From assembly GCA_000697665.1 (NCBI GenBank), contig KL197713.1, forward strand, positions 62,001 to 126,000: 64,000 nucleotides of DNA. Reading direction: 5' to 3'. This DNA comes from Jaapia argillacea MUCL 33604. Taxonomy: Eukaryota > Basidiomycota > Agaricomycetes > Jaapiales > Jaapiaceae. The notes beneath the pieces were generated by a model. It saw only the letters and a list, made by a program, of their open reading frames with translations, was not told where the DNA came from and made no database searches. Made by a program: the position numbers and the translations under genes. Shown piece by piece: positions 24,182-37,345 of this stretch. Each line of letters begins with the position of its first letter. Position 1 is the first letter of the stretch.

Positions 24182-25072
24182 AGGGATTTGTATGCGGTTT
24201 ATGTGGGCACTGTTGTTGTCGGCGTGGGGGGAGGAATTGAGGAAAGAAATTGAGCGTGAAGTTGACCAAGAACCTAAGCCGCTGTACATTGGATTTGGAT
24301 TTCGGCGGACAAACAAGTGCAACGGCTGCTCCTCGTCGTCCCGTGTACAACCTTCAGCTTCAAAAATCGGGTTGGGATATGTACTTATGCTTTTCCTTGC
24401 CCCCAGTTCACGTCCCCCTGTTCCGACACGCTCTCGATTTTTTCGCTGAGACGAATACAGGTTCGCCTCGACTACCGGTACACCCTCGTGCCACCATCCG
24501 AAGTCCACCATCACATCGGCACTTGATAGCCATGCCTCCCGAGAACCCAGTACAACAACAACCATATCAATCTCGTATTCCACTTGCACACGACATGTTG
24601 GGAAACGTTCGGTCGAAATGTTACACAGCTTTCAACCACTCCAGGGATCGGCACCCTTCCTTACGATCATCACTGAATTTGACCATCCTTACGACTTCGT
24701 TACGTCGATCTGACCATCCCGAGGCCTTGAGACTCTGATATGGCAGGCACAGACAGGCCAGCCTGTAATTGTGTCGCATGTAACAAAGGGCATTCCAGCG
24801 AAAGGTGCAAAACTCAGGATAGGAGTCTCACTGCACATACAACATGCCAAGTACATAACAAACTCCGAGATATATGGAAGCGAGCTGGGATTGTTATGTT
24901 TAGGGAGTGGATAGAGGAGTGTAGATCGACTGCTCACTCGCTTGCAAGTTCTGATATACAATGAAATGCGTGTGCAGTATCCTGGAATAAGGTTAATGGA
25001 TGGTCGAAGGTTCGACTAAGGAAGTCGTACAAGTAGAGAACGACGATCCAACGGATAATGGACAACCCCAGG
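24182..25072. other. 0.9-kb spacer between striatin and TMA7
   Basis: Striatin promoter side plus the TMA7 3' flank. It contains a plus-strand ATG-led frame of 68 codons (24532-24738) and, two nt later, one of 74 codons (24740-24964) with a CNCVACNKGHSSERC cysteine patch. Neither resembles a known family and no splice evidence links them, so they are not called as genes. Confidence 0.5.
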
Positions 25073-25496
25073 CTACTTCTTGCCCGACCTGTAGGATGTC
25101 AATTATCGGCGAAGCGTAGAGACCAATGAGCAGACTTACTTCTTGATGCCTCCACCAGGCGCACCTCCTGCAAAGATGCAAAGGTGATCAGCCCAGAAAG
25201 CACAGCAAGGATACGGCGGGATCAAGTCTTACCCTTCGCAGCTGAAAGGTCGCATCGGTCATCAACACCGCCGATTCAAAGGTTAGGAAACAACACACCC
25301 TTAGCTTGGGCGGCCTTCAACGCATCCTGATCAGCCTTCAACTTTGCCTTGAAAGCCTTGTCGTCTTCGTCTTCGTCTTTCTTGTCTTTCTTCGGGGCCT
25401 GGTCGAGATCAAGGGGATCAGGGGATGCGGTATCGAAAGACTTCATAAAGATAGGACCTTCAAAGGTTTGAGCTTGCCTCCTTGACGGCTGGACAT
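25073..25496 (-). CDS. TMA7: Translation machinery-associated protein 7 (TMA7), with a 9-nt microexon
   Basis: Small, highly charged ribosome-associated protein. Five exons: 25458-25496, 25299-25398, 25233-25241, 25140-25167 and 25073-25088. Spliced length is 192 nt, giving 63 residues against 64 in human. Key parts: MSSRQGGKLKPLK at the N-terminus, an EDEDDKAFKAKLKADQ middle, and AKAAKGGAPGGGIKKSGKK at the C-terminus. The third exon, CTGCGAAGG, is only 9 nt, between TTTCAG and GTAAGA; without it the conserved KAAKG segment is lost but the frame stays. Phases add up across all four introns. It shares a 298-nt divergent promoter with the secreted hydrolase. Confidence 0.92.
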
Positions 25497-25794
25497 CCCT
25501 TCAGAGGTTCGGCGGTGACACTGACAATGTACTAGGTGAGGCAAACGTGAGTCCAATATTTTGACCAAGCCTCATGTGATCATGGCCACAGAGTGTGACC
25601 GTCACACTTCGCTCCCACCTCCCCACAAATCTGGTTCCACAGGCTACCCGTGTATTCGAGAACTTACGGTCGACAGATCATACACCGGAGCCTCTGAGCC
25701 GGAGGGAAGCCTTCCAACCCCACAATCGCCGCTGGCCTGAATGCTTGAATGATCCCGATTTGAGAAGATACTGGTATACCTATCTTGGCTTATC

Positions 25795-28700
25795 ATGCTC
25801 GTACCTTGGCTCCTTGCCATCTCTAGTGTTCTCTTGGGTATGACCAGTGCCGCACAATTGCCTCTCGCCAGTTCCCCTATGGGTTGGAGGGTAGAACTGT
25901 CAACTGATTGGGATGTGCGTTTCCTATTCAACTCTATTCAACCCGGTCGTATGAGTAACACCACAATGTAAGGTGCTGGGACCGTTTCCCATCCATGCCA
26001 GGGAGCAACATTTTCTCTCCCCGTCATTCCCCATCAACTGTAATTGAGTCCTCTGTCATTTTGAGAGAGTGCGTCGATTGATGAGAGTCGGGAATTAGTA
26101 TCGGAACCGATTGATTACAACAAGACTTGGATGTCAGCTTATGCTGATGGTGGATACGTCACTTGGTCTACCGCTCTTTCAAATGCGAACGGAGATTTGA
26201 AAGTTTCATTTCCGAACATTAGGTCTGTCCGAGTCGGCGCCCTTCCCAGCGCACCGTCTGAACTCTGGCTATTAGATGGGCTTCTCTTCGTGCGACTGAG
26301 GGCTGGGCAGCTTTACAGCACCATGCTGTCCTTCGCTCTACCCTGACGGTCTACCCGCCTGAGAATCAAATGTCGGATGTCGGGAACCCTCCTCGACTTC
26401 TTGTCGACCTCGTTCAAGGAGCTTTCTTCACCATCCTGCCCTCCTCAGTCGAAGACCGTGTGGGTTTGACCCCAGAGTGGTTCACGGGAAATATTTACGC
26501 CATGGAACGACCCATGCCGCAAAATGTGAGACTCCCAACTGCTCCGTCTGTGACCGCGCCAACAAAATATGATATCTTCATCAATGGAGACTATGAGGTG
26601 AATTCAAGTCCGATTCTCTTCGTTTTCATCTAATTCCATCTACAGATCAGACTCTTTGGAGATCCACGAGGATATGGTAGCGATGTTCCGATTCAATCCA
26701 TCAGTATATCTGTCGGAATCGAGATCCCGACAGAAAAGGCTGTTTGGGAACCCTCTCACGACGTCACCTGCGACTTCCTTGAAGGTTATGCTTTTGGCAA
26801 CGCCCTTGGGATAGGATTGAGGAGCATTTCTGGGTGGTGGACAGTGACAGACGCAAAACTTAGAGAACAGTCAGATGTGAGTGCATCCCTTCGCCTTGTT
26901 GCTACACTCTAATCCAGAATTGGTGTAGGCAATCGAAATCTCTCACTTGAAGAAAATGCGACTTGCGCCGACCCAAACTCGAGTAATTCCCCTGGAAATT
27001 AGCCAGAGCAAGCCTTTTACTGGTACAGAACTTCACGTCGACTTGATTGTCACTTGCGGCGATTCCTCCACGGTCGTCTCAGCTACTATTCCCATCAAGC
27101 AGCACTCAATGTGGACCGTTTCCAGATATTCTGTGATCAAGGCGTCATATTTCTTCGCAGAATCAAATCCAACTCCATTCCTCGTCATTCCGCCGGCTCA
27201 ACCCAATGATGGCGAGCCCCGCCCTCCCATTCTTGCGTTACGTACGTTCTTCTCCTAGATGTCCGGCTCTTACGTGTTACCCATATCTATTTCTCCACCC
27301 CTTGAAGATGGGGCAGGCGTTGATATTATCGAGATGCCCTTCTGGTCCGAGGCTCTTCCTCGCCAGAGCCATAGCTGGGTGATAATGCCTACCGGTCGAA
27401 CATCTTGGGTTTGCTCACATCCTCTTCCTTCCACCTCTGTCTCATATACTGATATGGATTCCGTAGGGTATGGATTGGCATGGACCCAGCACTCAGGACG
27501 TATGGCAGTCCTTAGCAGCCTTGACCACCATTTTGGACCGACGTCATGAATGGCATCCGTGGAGATTAAAGCAGGACACAAAAGTTCTTGTTCTTGGACA
27601 TTCGAATGGGGGGCAAGGGGCATGGTACCTTGCCTCTCGATACCCAGACAGAGTTGTGGCTGGTGAGTAGCAGGCCGTCAACCCATTAGAGTCTTTCCCT
27701 GAATTTGCGAGGCAGTCGCTCCCGCTGCGGGGTACATCAAGTCCCAGGCATATGTGCCTCTGACGCAGTCCAGGTGTGGTATCCGTTCTACCCAGGTTTC
27801 TCGCTTCCTCATTGTTCCTTCGTGAAGATCCGGACATTTCATCGATCCCGCGTTACGGTCGATACTGGAATCCTCACTTACGCCCGACGACAACGATCTA
27901 TTCCTTTCAAACTTGGCAGAAATCCCTTTACTTGCCATTCATGGGTTCGAATCCTCTCAGGTTCCTTTGTTTATCCACTACTTAATGACCCGACACCAAT
28001 AGTGGCGATGACGACAATGTACCCGTCTGGCACTCTAGGTGTGGCACCGCAAGAAAACAAACACACTGCCTGTCTGACGATTGTATTCCAGGGCCGCTCT
28101 CGATGTTGTCAAAACATGGAATCCAGCGGGAAATGCAAGGCGAGTCAGACCCCAAGGAATTCACCGCCCGTCATTTTTTTTGATACCTTGAAATTAGTTA
28201 TCAGGAAGACCCTGGCCAACCCCACTGGTATCCTTCCGCCTTCACCAGTAGCGTAGTTCTGCATTTCTTGGAAAATAATCTTCAGCGCCCCGCCATTCAT
28301 ACTCCTTCAGAATTTACTCTAACGGTATCGATCCCTGCTGAGTCCCACTCCCTCCATGGGTGGCGCATTGAAAGTATTCGCACTCCAGGCAGGTATGTAT
28401 CAATGCATCATTTCCCGTTTATGAGAACCAGTCTCCCTACGCCTCCATCACAGGCTTGCCAGATTGGCGATTCGTTCCAAGGGTGGTGATATCCTTGTGC
28501 AGACGACCAACGTCCGCAGCTTCTCCATTGATCAGGGCATCTACCTGATCAGTACCATCAACATCAATGTCGACGGAAATCGTGTACTCTTTGGGACACA
28601 AAGTGAAGGCAAAAAAATCGTCAGATTCGTCTTGGATAATAATCGAACATGGATGGTGAGTGCCAATCTAGGGTCTAAGAATAATACATTTTATACATAC

Positions 28701-29449
28701 CAGCTTGACCGGTCAAATGATGCATCTCTTCGCCTCCAAGCGTCTGGTCGATTTTCTGCCATCTTCACCTCGAATGCTTCTCTTGTTTTGGTTGTCCCAT
28801 CGTCCACTCTGGAATCTCGCGCTCTTTCGGTGGCACTTCGCGTGGCTCATGATCTAGCTTTGTTTCACAAACTGGATGTCGACATCCTTTCGGATTCAGA
28901 GATCATGGAAAAGGTGAGAGGCGATGCTCTGGGCGGCGGGAACGTCATTGTAATTGGCCAACCTGGGACGGCCTTCATGGCACACTGTCTCAAAAATCAT
29001 GCGTCTTTCGAGCTGGACGGAAGGACGTTGCGCCTTCAAGGCCACTCGTTAAATGAAGGAGATTTAGGCCAGTACCTGAATGCTAAGTCTATTTGATACG
29101 TCAGGCGCTTACGCATAACCGTCGCTAGGAGTTCTCTTCCTACATCCTCACCCACTTCACAAAGATGCCATCGTGGCCTTTTTGAGCGCCGAAGACTCAG
29201 TAGGGCTCGAAAGAGCAGCTAGAGCGTTTCCCATCAGAACGGGGATCACGGTCCCTGACTGGATACTGCTGGGGAAGGATGCGGACAGATTGGGAGCAGG
29301 TGGAGTTTTGGGCGCAGGGTCAGTCCATGGGTGCTACCTTTTTTCATGGCATCGCTCACACATCCATGCTGTTACGTAGGTTATGGGATGAATGGGGATG
29401 GACCGAGGTCGCGTCTTGGCTGGATATCAACAGTATTAACGACAGTTAA
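25795..29449 (+). CDS. Large secreted alpha/beta hydrolase (prolyl-oligopeptidase/esterase-like)
   Basis: Secreted serine hydrolase of unknown substrate. The start at 25795 gives a signal peptide (MLVPWLLAISSVLLGMTSA). About 450 residues of beta-rich N-terminal region precede the catalytic domain. Nucleophile elbow GHSNGGQGAW is at about 27596-27625; the acid is probably in DDNVPVWHSR near 28013-28045 and the histidine in GQPHWYPS near 28215-28240, so the Ser-Asp-His triad looks complete. A further C-terminal region of about 350 residues follows, ending GLWDEWGWTEVASWLDINS. Ten or more short introns; several boundaries are approximate, especially at 27950-28260. The architecture resembles a widespread fungal group of roughly 850-950-residue hydrolases related to S9 peptidases; I cannot name an activity. 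Confidence 0.82.
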
Positions 29450-29667
29450 CATAAATGTGTATTGTGATACAATGGGATATAAAGTACGCTTGTGGGTTAT
29501 AAACAGTCGTAAATCGTAACCAAAGTCCTGGTCTCGTCAAGGGGATCTTTTGGGACAAGGAGGGAGATGTTGATACAATACAGTGCTGTGCGATGCGAAT
29601 AAAAACCCAAAGCAGAGAGGCAAAGAGATATGAGAGACAGATAGCAAGACAACATCGAACACAGGCT

Positions 29668-32600
29668 CTAGGTTTGGAAAGCAGATCGGGCGACCTGTAT
29701 AGTTCTCTAATTAGTATCGGCTAGCAGTAGATTTTAGTAGAGTCAGAACTTACACTTTCAAGTAGCAGGGTTACTTCCGGAGCAACGTGAATGAACTCTT
29801 CGCTCCAGAAATCATACTTAGGGTTTCGGAGAAGCTCGATGAACGTTGCCAAAGCACCCCAGGGGTGAGGCCTGTGCACAATGAACCTCTCCAGAAGAAC
29901 CTTTGTCATAACTTCTCTGAAAGTCGACTCTCTGATTTCCAAGAAAAGGTACAGCAACAACTGGCTGAACCAATAGGTGTGGGCATTGGGATACCGGAGA
30001 TGGAGCACCATGGAGCTGAGCAGATGGTGTTGGCCTGTATCATCGTGTTAATATTGTGTCATCGGCGGAAACAGAACCTGGGCTCACCTTCGGTGTCTAA
30101 ATTCGTAGCCAGGTAGTGGAGGAGCACAACACCCGGATCGGTAGAGATAAATACAGCCGTCCCGCTCTTAGCTTTGGCTTGGGCCACAGACGACACTCCT
30201 ATGTACATAACGAGGGAGTTGATTAAGGAGAGATTATAAGATTCAGAGGAATCGTCGACTACGCCGGGCAACCGAAGGCGTTCTTTTAGTGACGGGAGGA
30301 ACGATGGGGTTCCGCGATTGAGGAGGAATTGGTCCAAGAAGCCGCGAAGATCACCATTTTTCAAACCGGCGGCAAAATCAGAGAGGATAGGGGGTATAAG
30401 TCTCATTTCGGGGAGAGAATCCCCTTTAAGATTCCGTAGGTGGGGGTCAGGAAGGACGATGATTGGGGGGAACGCGCTGAGAACGATGTTTCGGAGTTGA
30501 ATGCAGCGTGGGGGTATCACGTCGCATAAGGTGAAGTAGTACTCGCTGAGGAATTCGGGGAAATCGTGAAGAAGGACGAGGAGTAAGCGGAGAGTTCCAC
30601 GATAGAGATCGCGTGAGGGGATGCGGAAGTTCGCCGCTTTCAAAAACGGGGACAAGAATTTGAAGAGGGACAGAAGCAGTTTGTGGAAGGCGGACCATCC
30701 CTACGAGAGCATCGTCAGTCAACGATCTCCGAAATATTGGAGGGTGGGCAAGATAATTACCTCTCGATTGTCGTACAGAAGCAACTTGGGCATGAAGAGG
30801 CGATGGGAGATGAGGGACACCCAGGAGAAAGCAAATCCGGGGAAGTAGGTGGGTTGCAATGAACTCAACGTATCGCTGAAACAAATCATTTAGCGAAATG
30901 TTAACAGGTCCATCAAAATATAAATACCCGATTGCAACCAGCAGCTGGAAGTATGCAGTCCCTAACTGGGCCTCTATGGTGTGGAGGTCATTAATAAGGC
31001 TTGAAAAGAACCTGAAGAAAGGCTTTTGCTCGAATGCTGGTCCCTGCTCCTCGTGCATATTCGCAAGGACCAGCACGAAAATGGAAAGTATTTTCGTCAG
31101 ATAATGGACCTTGGCTTGGTCGTTATTGACACCCGAGGCATCACCATGGTACTTGATGATGTAGACGATCAATCTTGCAACCGCGTCCAACGCTTGAAAA
31201 GCGTAGTCAAAGTCACCCGATGATACAGATTTGAGGTAGTGATTGACGCTTGACTCGGCACAGACACGGAAGAAGAAGGACGACACATCCTCAACTTTCA
31301 GGATCCCTTGCTTCGTCAATTGTGTGATGAATGGAACAAAGTTCTTCTCGGGCGAGGGCCTCAGGTAGATATTGACCCATTGCTGGAAGGCTAAGAACAA
31401 CTTGTCTCTGAGCGGCTCGGTTTCGGGTTTCACTGAAGGCTGGCGCGGCCCAGGAGGATCAAGAGCCAGCTGTGTGGACGGCCTACGCACGCCTCGAAGA
31501 TCGTCCAATAGCCTTGCAACACTGAAGCAAAACTTTAACATAGTGAAGGGAGACGGATGACATGGACGCACTCTTCATTGGCCCGACCAGATTGGGCGAG
31601 TTGGGTGAGGATCTCAATCGAATACGGGAATTGGCTTTGCGAGGCGATAGGAGGCTCGCTTGACAAGCACTCTCGGATAAGACCTGCCGCAAAGCTGAGA
31701 AGACTCGGCCTTGGGTCTGTGTACAAGAATTTCGCCAATTGTTGATCTTCTTGCGCGATATTGATGATGCCGCTACGCAACAACGTAACTGTCACGGGCA
31801 CGTTGAACTTTCGCTAGAGAGCAATGGTATAACATCAACTGGACTACGAGAGACAGGTCCACCAAAGCCTACCTCATCCTCCGCATAGATAAGCCAGGTA
31901 ATTGCCTCCTTGGCGACGTCTTCGAAGGAGTGACAAAGTTGGTCTAGCAATGCGACGTAGATTTCTCTACCCAATTGCGACGGTGTCTTGAAAAGCAGTT
32001 GGACGATCTTTTGGGACATCAAGAGTGGGGTGCGGTGGCGTTCGACGGACTCGGGGGCTAAGAAGAGAATCTGTCGAACGATGTGACGAGTGTCGTGATT
32101 GGACGGAAGAGCCGCCAAAGACTGCATGGGCAACTGGAGCAAAACCGCTTCAAGGTCTCGAACAAGTGTCTAAGGAAGTTGTTAGCCCCAAGAACACGGC
32201 GACCATGGTATCCCACGTACACTGAATCGTTCCATAGCCTCTTGGTGACTGAGGAATGGTTGTCCGGCCACTTGCTCAGGAATGGGCGAAGGCGCATATG
32301 TAGCTGTGGGGTTGAGCAGATCATTGCGTGAGTACGACATCGTGGAGCTTGGCCTGCTGGTGGCCATCCTGCGTTTTGGATCTGTCCCTGAACAGGTATC
32401 AGCAACGATTTTCGCGAACGAGAATGATTAGGCAGTTACCAAAATCTTCATAAACAGCGAGCTGGAGTGGTTGTACGCCTGTCGGTCGGATCCTAAGAGG
32501 ATCTGGGAGTGTTGCTGAGAAATTGGAAGCCGATGCTGTCGAGTCCCAGAATGGCTGACCAGGACGTTGCTGAGATTGACCGTCAGACATTAGAACTCAC

Positions 32601-35600
32601 GGAGGAGTAGAAATCACAAACCTCACGATGACGCCTACGTAGCTCATAAGGAGTAGCGAAGCCTTCATCAACGTCGGCCGTAGCTCTGTCCATTGCGGCC
32701 TTCTCGATGGCAGCACATGCAATATCCAGGTTGTCTTGAACGAGCAACATCACGATTTGCTCAGGGACCATTTGCTGTGTGATACTTCAGTTAGAATTAC
32801 AACGACCGAAAGAGTATACCACCCAAACCTCATTGAACCCATGTTCCACCAGGAACTGACGGATGTGTGTGGCAAGGTTACTCTTCAGGGGCTCCTTGCA
32901 AGTCACAAGGGCAAGACTTCCAGCGAGCTTTTGTGCCATCAAGTGACCCGCCTTGCGCATCCGTTCCTCATTTGGGTCGGTCACGAAGTCCTTGGCGACC
33001 AATTCGCGAGTCGATATTCCAGCAATTGTAACAGACCTTTCCACGACCGGGAGGATGATCTACGCAGTGCAAGTTGTCAGCCCAGGGGTCTGGCAAGGCA
33101 TGATAAGTACTCACCTCGCGAACCGCACGATCGACAGCTAGTTGTATGGCACGCTTGAACGAGTGATTCGTGTGCAAAGGTGATAATTGAGGGTTGATAG
33201 TTACCAAAACTGCAAGGTTTGACAGAATGGCCTCAATGTGTGCACCTACCGCTCGTTGTGCATCGGAGGGGCTCGTCGTGCCGAGCGCTAGAACTTGGGT
33301 GTCGCCATGGATCTGAGCGGTCGGGTCGTATCCCCCCATAGGAAGAGAGTCAATGTCGGGAACATAATCTGGCAGAGCAGGGCCTGCCATAGAATCCGCC
33401 AAGGGTCGATTCCGGAGGACGGTGGCTGCCTCCACAGTATCGAGGTCGATGTCGAGACTCTTGCACAACATCTCGATCTCGAACTTCACCTGCAGCTTCA
33501 GTTCGGCGAAATGATACAATTCAGCGAGGAGGCTAACAACGGCCATCAACCAAGGGTTCGGCGGCCTAAATACTTTTGACTGGGAGCATGGCTCGAGTGT
33601 TTTGCAGACGAATGGAATGACGACAATGAGTCTATTATTCTCATACCCTTCGATGAGGAGATCCTTGAAGGACAGGTTCTTGTGCCTGATGGGCTTGTCG
33701 CGAGCCAACGTGATGGTTCCAAGCCAGACGGCCACATTCTTCATGATAGCCCGCTCTGAACCGGATTGCAGTGTCTTCTCTCCATTGAGTAAGGACGCAG
33801 ACTTGACGAATGTCTCACGAAGAATACTCTTGGTGAGAATCGGGCCGTCCAAAGCATCCAAGAGGCGAAGGTATAGCTGATGGTTGTTGGGCTCGGAGCT
33901 GATGCGTTGATCGACGAGGTAGTGTGCGAACCACCGGGAATAATCTTCGGTAAAATGTTCCTTCATCTCGTCGACCTTCGCGTCGAAATTGCTGGGTGCC
34001 AAGTTGTTCACGATGAACAAGAATTTATCTGACAATTCTTCCGGGGGCTCTTCAATTATGCCATCAACCCTATCTGGCTGGATAGCGGTGAAGACGGGGG
34101 GCGACTCCGTTTGGGGAGCGGCAGTGAGGGTGCGAAGATCGGCAGTACTGCCTACCGCGTCCCGTGCATTGACCAATGCTCTATGAATGCTGGTCGCGAG
34201 GTCTGGTCGGGCTTCCAACAGGTGAGGGATCTTCAGGAGGGCTTGGCAAAGAGGTTGCCATTCGGAGAGTCGAGATTCAAATCTAGAAAGGGCTTGAATG
34301 CCGAACTTGAATAAGTTCGTGTCTGGAGAGCAATTCAACGCATCCAAAACATAACGAATGGCGATTCCGAGAGGAATAAAGTCGACGAGTTCGTACTGGA
34401 TGATGGAACCAAAGAGGTACCCTGTCATCGCCAATTCACGAGCGGGGTAATATGTCTGGAAGAACCGGTACTCGTCGAAGAGGAAATGCAACATGCAGGA
34501 GAAAATTTCGTGCTCCCGCGGGTTGGATGAGGCTTTGTGTCGCTGCAGCATCGCAATAACTTCATCAATCGCAATTTGTTCGTCGTACATCTGCTTGTAG
34601 ATGGTGTCCACTTCGGCCTCAATGTCCGCGGAGTAGCCGACCACGGCGCAGCCAGGTTCAACGTCCGAGCCAGGGGATAGACTCATGAGACGGGGATAGA
34701 TCTGCAAACAGGCATTCCGAACTTCCAAACAATAGTCGACGTCGCGCTCGTCCATGATGTTAGAACTACAAGGCGAAATGTAAGCGGCGACTGGTGGGGA
34801 TAAGTTACAGCATACCTGTTTCGTAGTACGCGAAGGAATATCGTTATTGTTTGAGGGTTCAGCACCATGGTGTGGTTCTCCACCGGTGGATCCGTTAGTC
34901 GAGCCACCTTCTCGCTCTCCATCTTGACGTCGAGGAAAGCGATGATTGAATGAACAAACTCGGCGCCATGCGCTGTCACGTTATCTGCGAGCCACTTATC
35001 GAGATTTAGGTACTCCCGACGAGAGGCCAATGCTGCAACATCGAGCGCAAACTCGAAGGGGCGAACTTCAAGAAGGGGATCCAGTATCTATGCACGTGAA
35101 ATCAGTGGCTTGTACCGAGCAGGGAGTGAGATAAGGGGGGACATACTTTGAGGTCCTGAGCAACGTCGAGTATTCTAGTAATGTTAAGGGAGCTCTCTTT
35201 GTAGAAGTCGCGGAAAGCATTAGTAAGATAGGTTGGATCGATCTGCCAAATCCGCATGAAGACGAGTTGGTGGTTGGGATGGCCCGCCAAGAACATTGCG
35301 AGCAGTTTTTGAGAGTACTCGAGACGAATTTCGTTCCACGGCGCCTGGCGGTACAAAATCAATGGGCATGGACATAGACAGAAGCGATAGACGAACCTGT
35401 ACTTGGAGCAGTCCCATGTGCACAAGCTCCGCACTAATCTTAACGGCCTTTTCCAACATCTCACGAACACAATTCCGAATTTCCTGATTTTCGGATCCTG
35501 CAGCGCGAACCAGGACTTCAAAGAGATCCAGGGAGTTCCACGTCTGCCCCTGCACATTGGCGGCAAGAGATTTGATTGTGGGGCTAGCCGCAGCTACATC

Positions 35601-36957
35601 GTCGACGGTGACAATCTTGCGCCCCGGAAGGGCAACAAAGTTGAATGTATCCGCTGGCAGCGAGACAAGAGCATCCAAGAGCCGCAGTTGATACAGCGAG
35701 TTGTTCCATGTTCCCCAGAATCCTGTAACAGGATGAGGGTCGACATCGCGGCAGTTCAGGAGGACAGCTATCAGGAGTTTCAATGTGGCTGTGTCGACGC
35801 CATGACGGTCAGGCAAGTCAAATGCCTTGATGACAGCTGGCCAGTTCAAAGGAGCCTTCTACACCCAAAATCAGAGACATCGCCAGAAGGGCAACGATTG
35901 CACTCACGAAGCTGCCCAACGCCCGAATCATCGATCCAACGTCACACAGTACGCTCCCTTCAGCACCGCGACGAGATAGTGACGAAATTATATCAATGAG
36001 TTGATTGTCTCGTGGGGGATTACTATCTGAGAACCCAAATCGGCCCAACAAGGAGCGAACCACCTCGGCGTCACTCGTTATATCAGGCCCGAGCTCGATC
36101 AATGTCTGCACGAGCGTTGAACCAGGGGCCAAACTGAGTAGCATAACTAGGTCAATTTTCCAGATATTCCGAGGGTTCACGTCGGTGACTCACCACAAGC
36201 TAGGGAAAACACGCTGTAAAATCGGTGAAACGATCTCTGAACCATATTTCGTCTGGGCGGATACGATCAACGCCTGCCTCTGTGACGCATCCAACACTGG
36301 ACTGTCTGGCGGGACGTCGCACAATAAATTGGTCATCAACTTTGTAACCTGCGCCGGAGACAAATCCGCATGATCAAAGGATGGGTGCTGGCAGAGCGCC
36401 AACACCGAATTCTCAAAGTCAATGCGGATAATTGTCAGGGCTTGATTTGCGAGCTCTCTCCTCGTAGCACCCGAAACGATGGACGACGCCAGGACCAATC
36501 GCTCGAGAGGACGCAGACCAGCTCGATCAGCGAATCGAACGAGATCAAAATGCCGGAAGATATCCCCTTCGCCCTTGTCTATTCCTTCGCGAAACCTGTC
36601 GGCAAGGAAGGGATCGCGTGCCAGCCGTTGAGTTTCTTGTACTAGGAGTCGGAAAGTAAGTGATGTGGACGTGTCAAAGGCGGTTGCAGCCCCCGTAGAT
36701 GTCAATCGAGCCTGAGAATGAACAATGAGACGTCGAATGAAATGGAGGTAGGTGTCAATCCCATGCTGTTCAGAAAGCTGGCGCAAAGGACAATGATGAG
36801 TACTCGATTGAAACCTATCGAAAAGAATGCGCCAAGCACTCACCGAGCGGATTTCAATCTGGTTTCGCTCAAAATTGTCCTCCGTGAGGGTGGAGAGCAA
36901 GAAGACGATTTGAGCCTTGACGATAGTATGTATATTGCTGCTAGGAGGGTTGTCCAT
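29668..36957 (-). CDS. NOT1: CCR4-NOT complex scaffold subunit NOT1
   Basis: Central scaffold of the mRNA deadenylation complex; roughly 2,000 residues. Start at 36957 (MDNPPSSNIHTIVKAQIVFL). Order: N-terminal HEAT region; a TTP-binding-type MIF4G segment (about 34150-34650, with DEYRFFQTYYPARELAMTG and GIAIRYVLDAL); the CAF1-binding MIF4G (about 33480-34080, NLAPSNFDAKVDEM, WLGTITLARDKPI and NPWLMAVVSLLAELY); the DUF3819 CAF40-binding helices (about 32650-33190, HSFKRAIQLAVDRAVRE, MRKAGHLMAQKLAGSLALVT); and the NOT1 superfamily domain (29670-31570) that docks NOT2 and NOT3/5, ending with the near-invariant HRPHPWGALATFIELLRNP and HVAPEVTLLLESVARSAF. About 20 small introns. It faces the hydrolase gene tail to tail over 218 nt. 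Confidence 0.95.
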
Positions 36958-37345
36958 GGCGGAAGAAGACCGAGTGGAAGCCTCCGAGCGACGACCTACA
37001 CCACCACCTCCGGACGTCGTTTTGAGTGACAGGTAAGGGGGAGAACAGAGAGAAGGCCACGCGTAAGCTGCCCTGGGCGGCGAGAGTGGCGGAGGGCTTC
37101 ACTGTTGACGAGGCGCGCGGAAGTCGCCGTTCACGCTCCGCTTCAATTCACCTCTTCGAGCTCGCACCGCTGCCCAGAGAAGTACAAGGAGGAAAAGGGA
37201 ATCCCGCTGGCAATTGTCCTGTGAACACACATTCAATAACTATTCCATTGACACGTCGATGACATTAACTGTTACAACGCTATTCCAAAAAAGAAAACGA
37301 ACTACTCCCACACAAAAGACTGAGTCGAGAAAAAGGCACCACTAA
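36958..37345. other. NOT1 promoter and GH13 gene 3' flank
   Basis: No separate gene. Two plus-strand frames (36718-37029 and 37026-37262) are the antisense of NOT1 or Arg/Ser-rich without similarity. No TATA box stands out. Confidence 0.5.

Noticed and set aside
24182-24589. Minus-strand frame extending striatin by over 130 codons upstream
   Set aside because: The extension is not like striatin and is probably leader or promoter; ATGs at 24181 and 24289 are better starts.
27935-27965. GGTTCGAATCC resembling a Pol III B box
   Set aside because: Falls inside a coding exon of the secreted hydrolase; no A box or tRNA fold around it.
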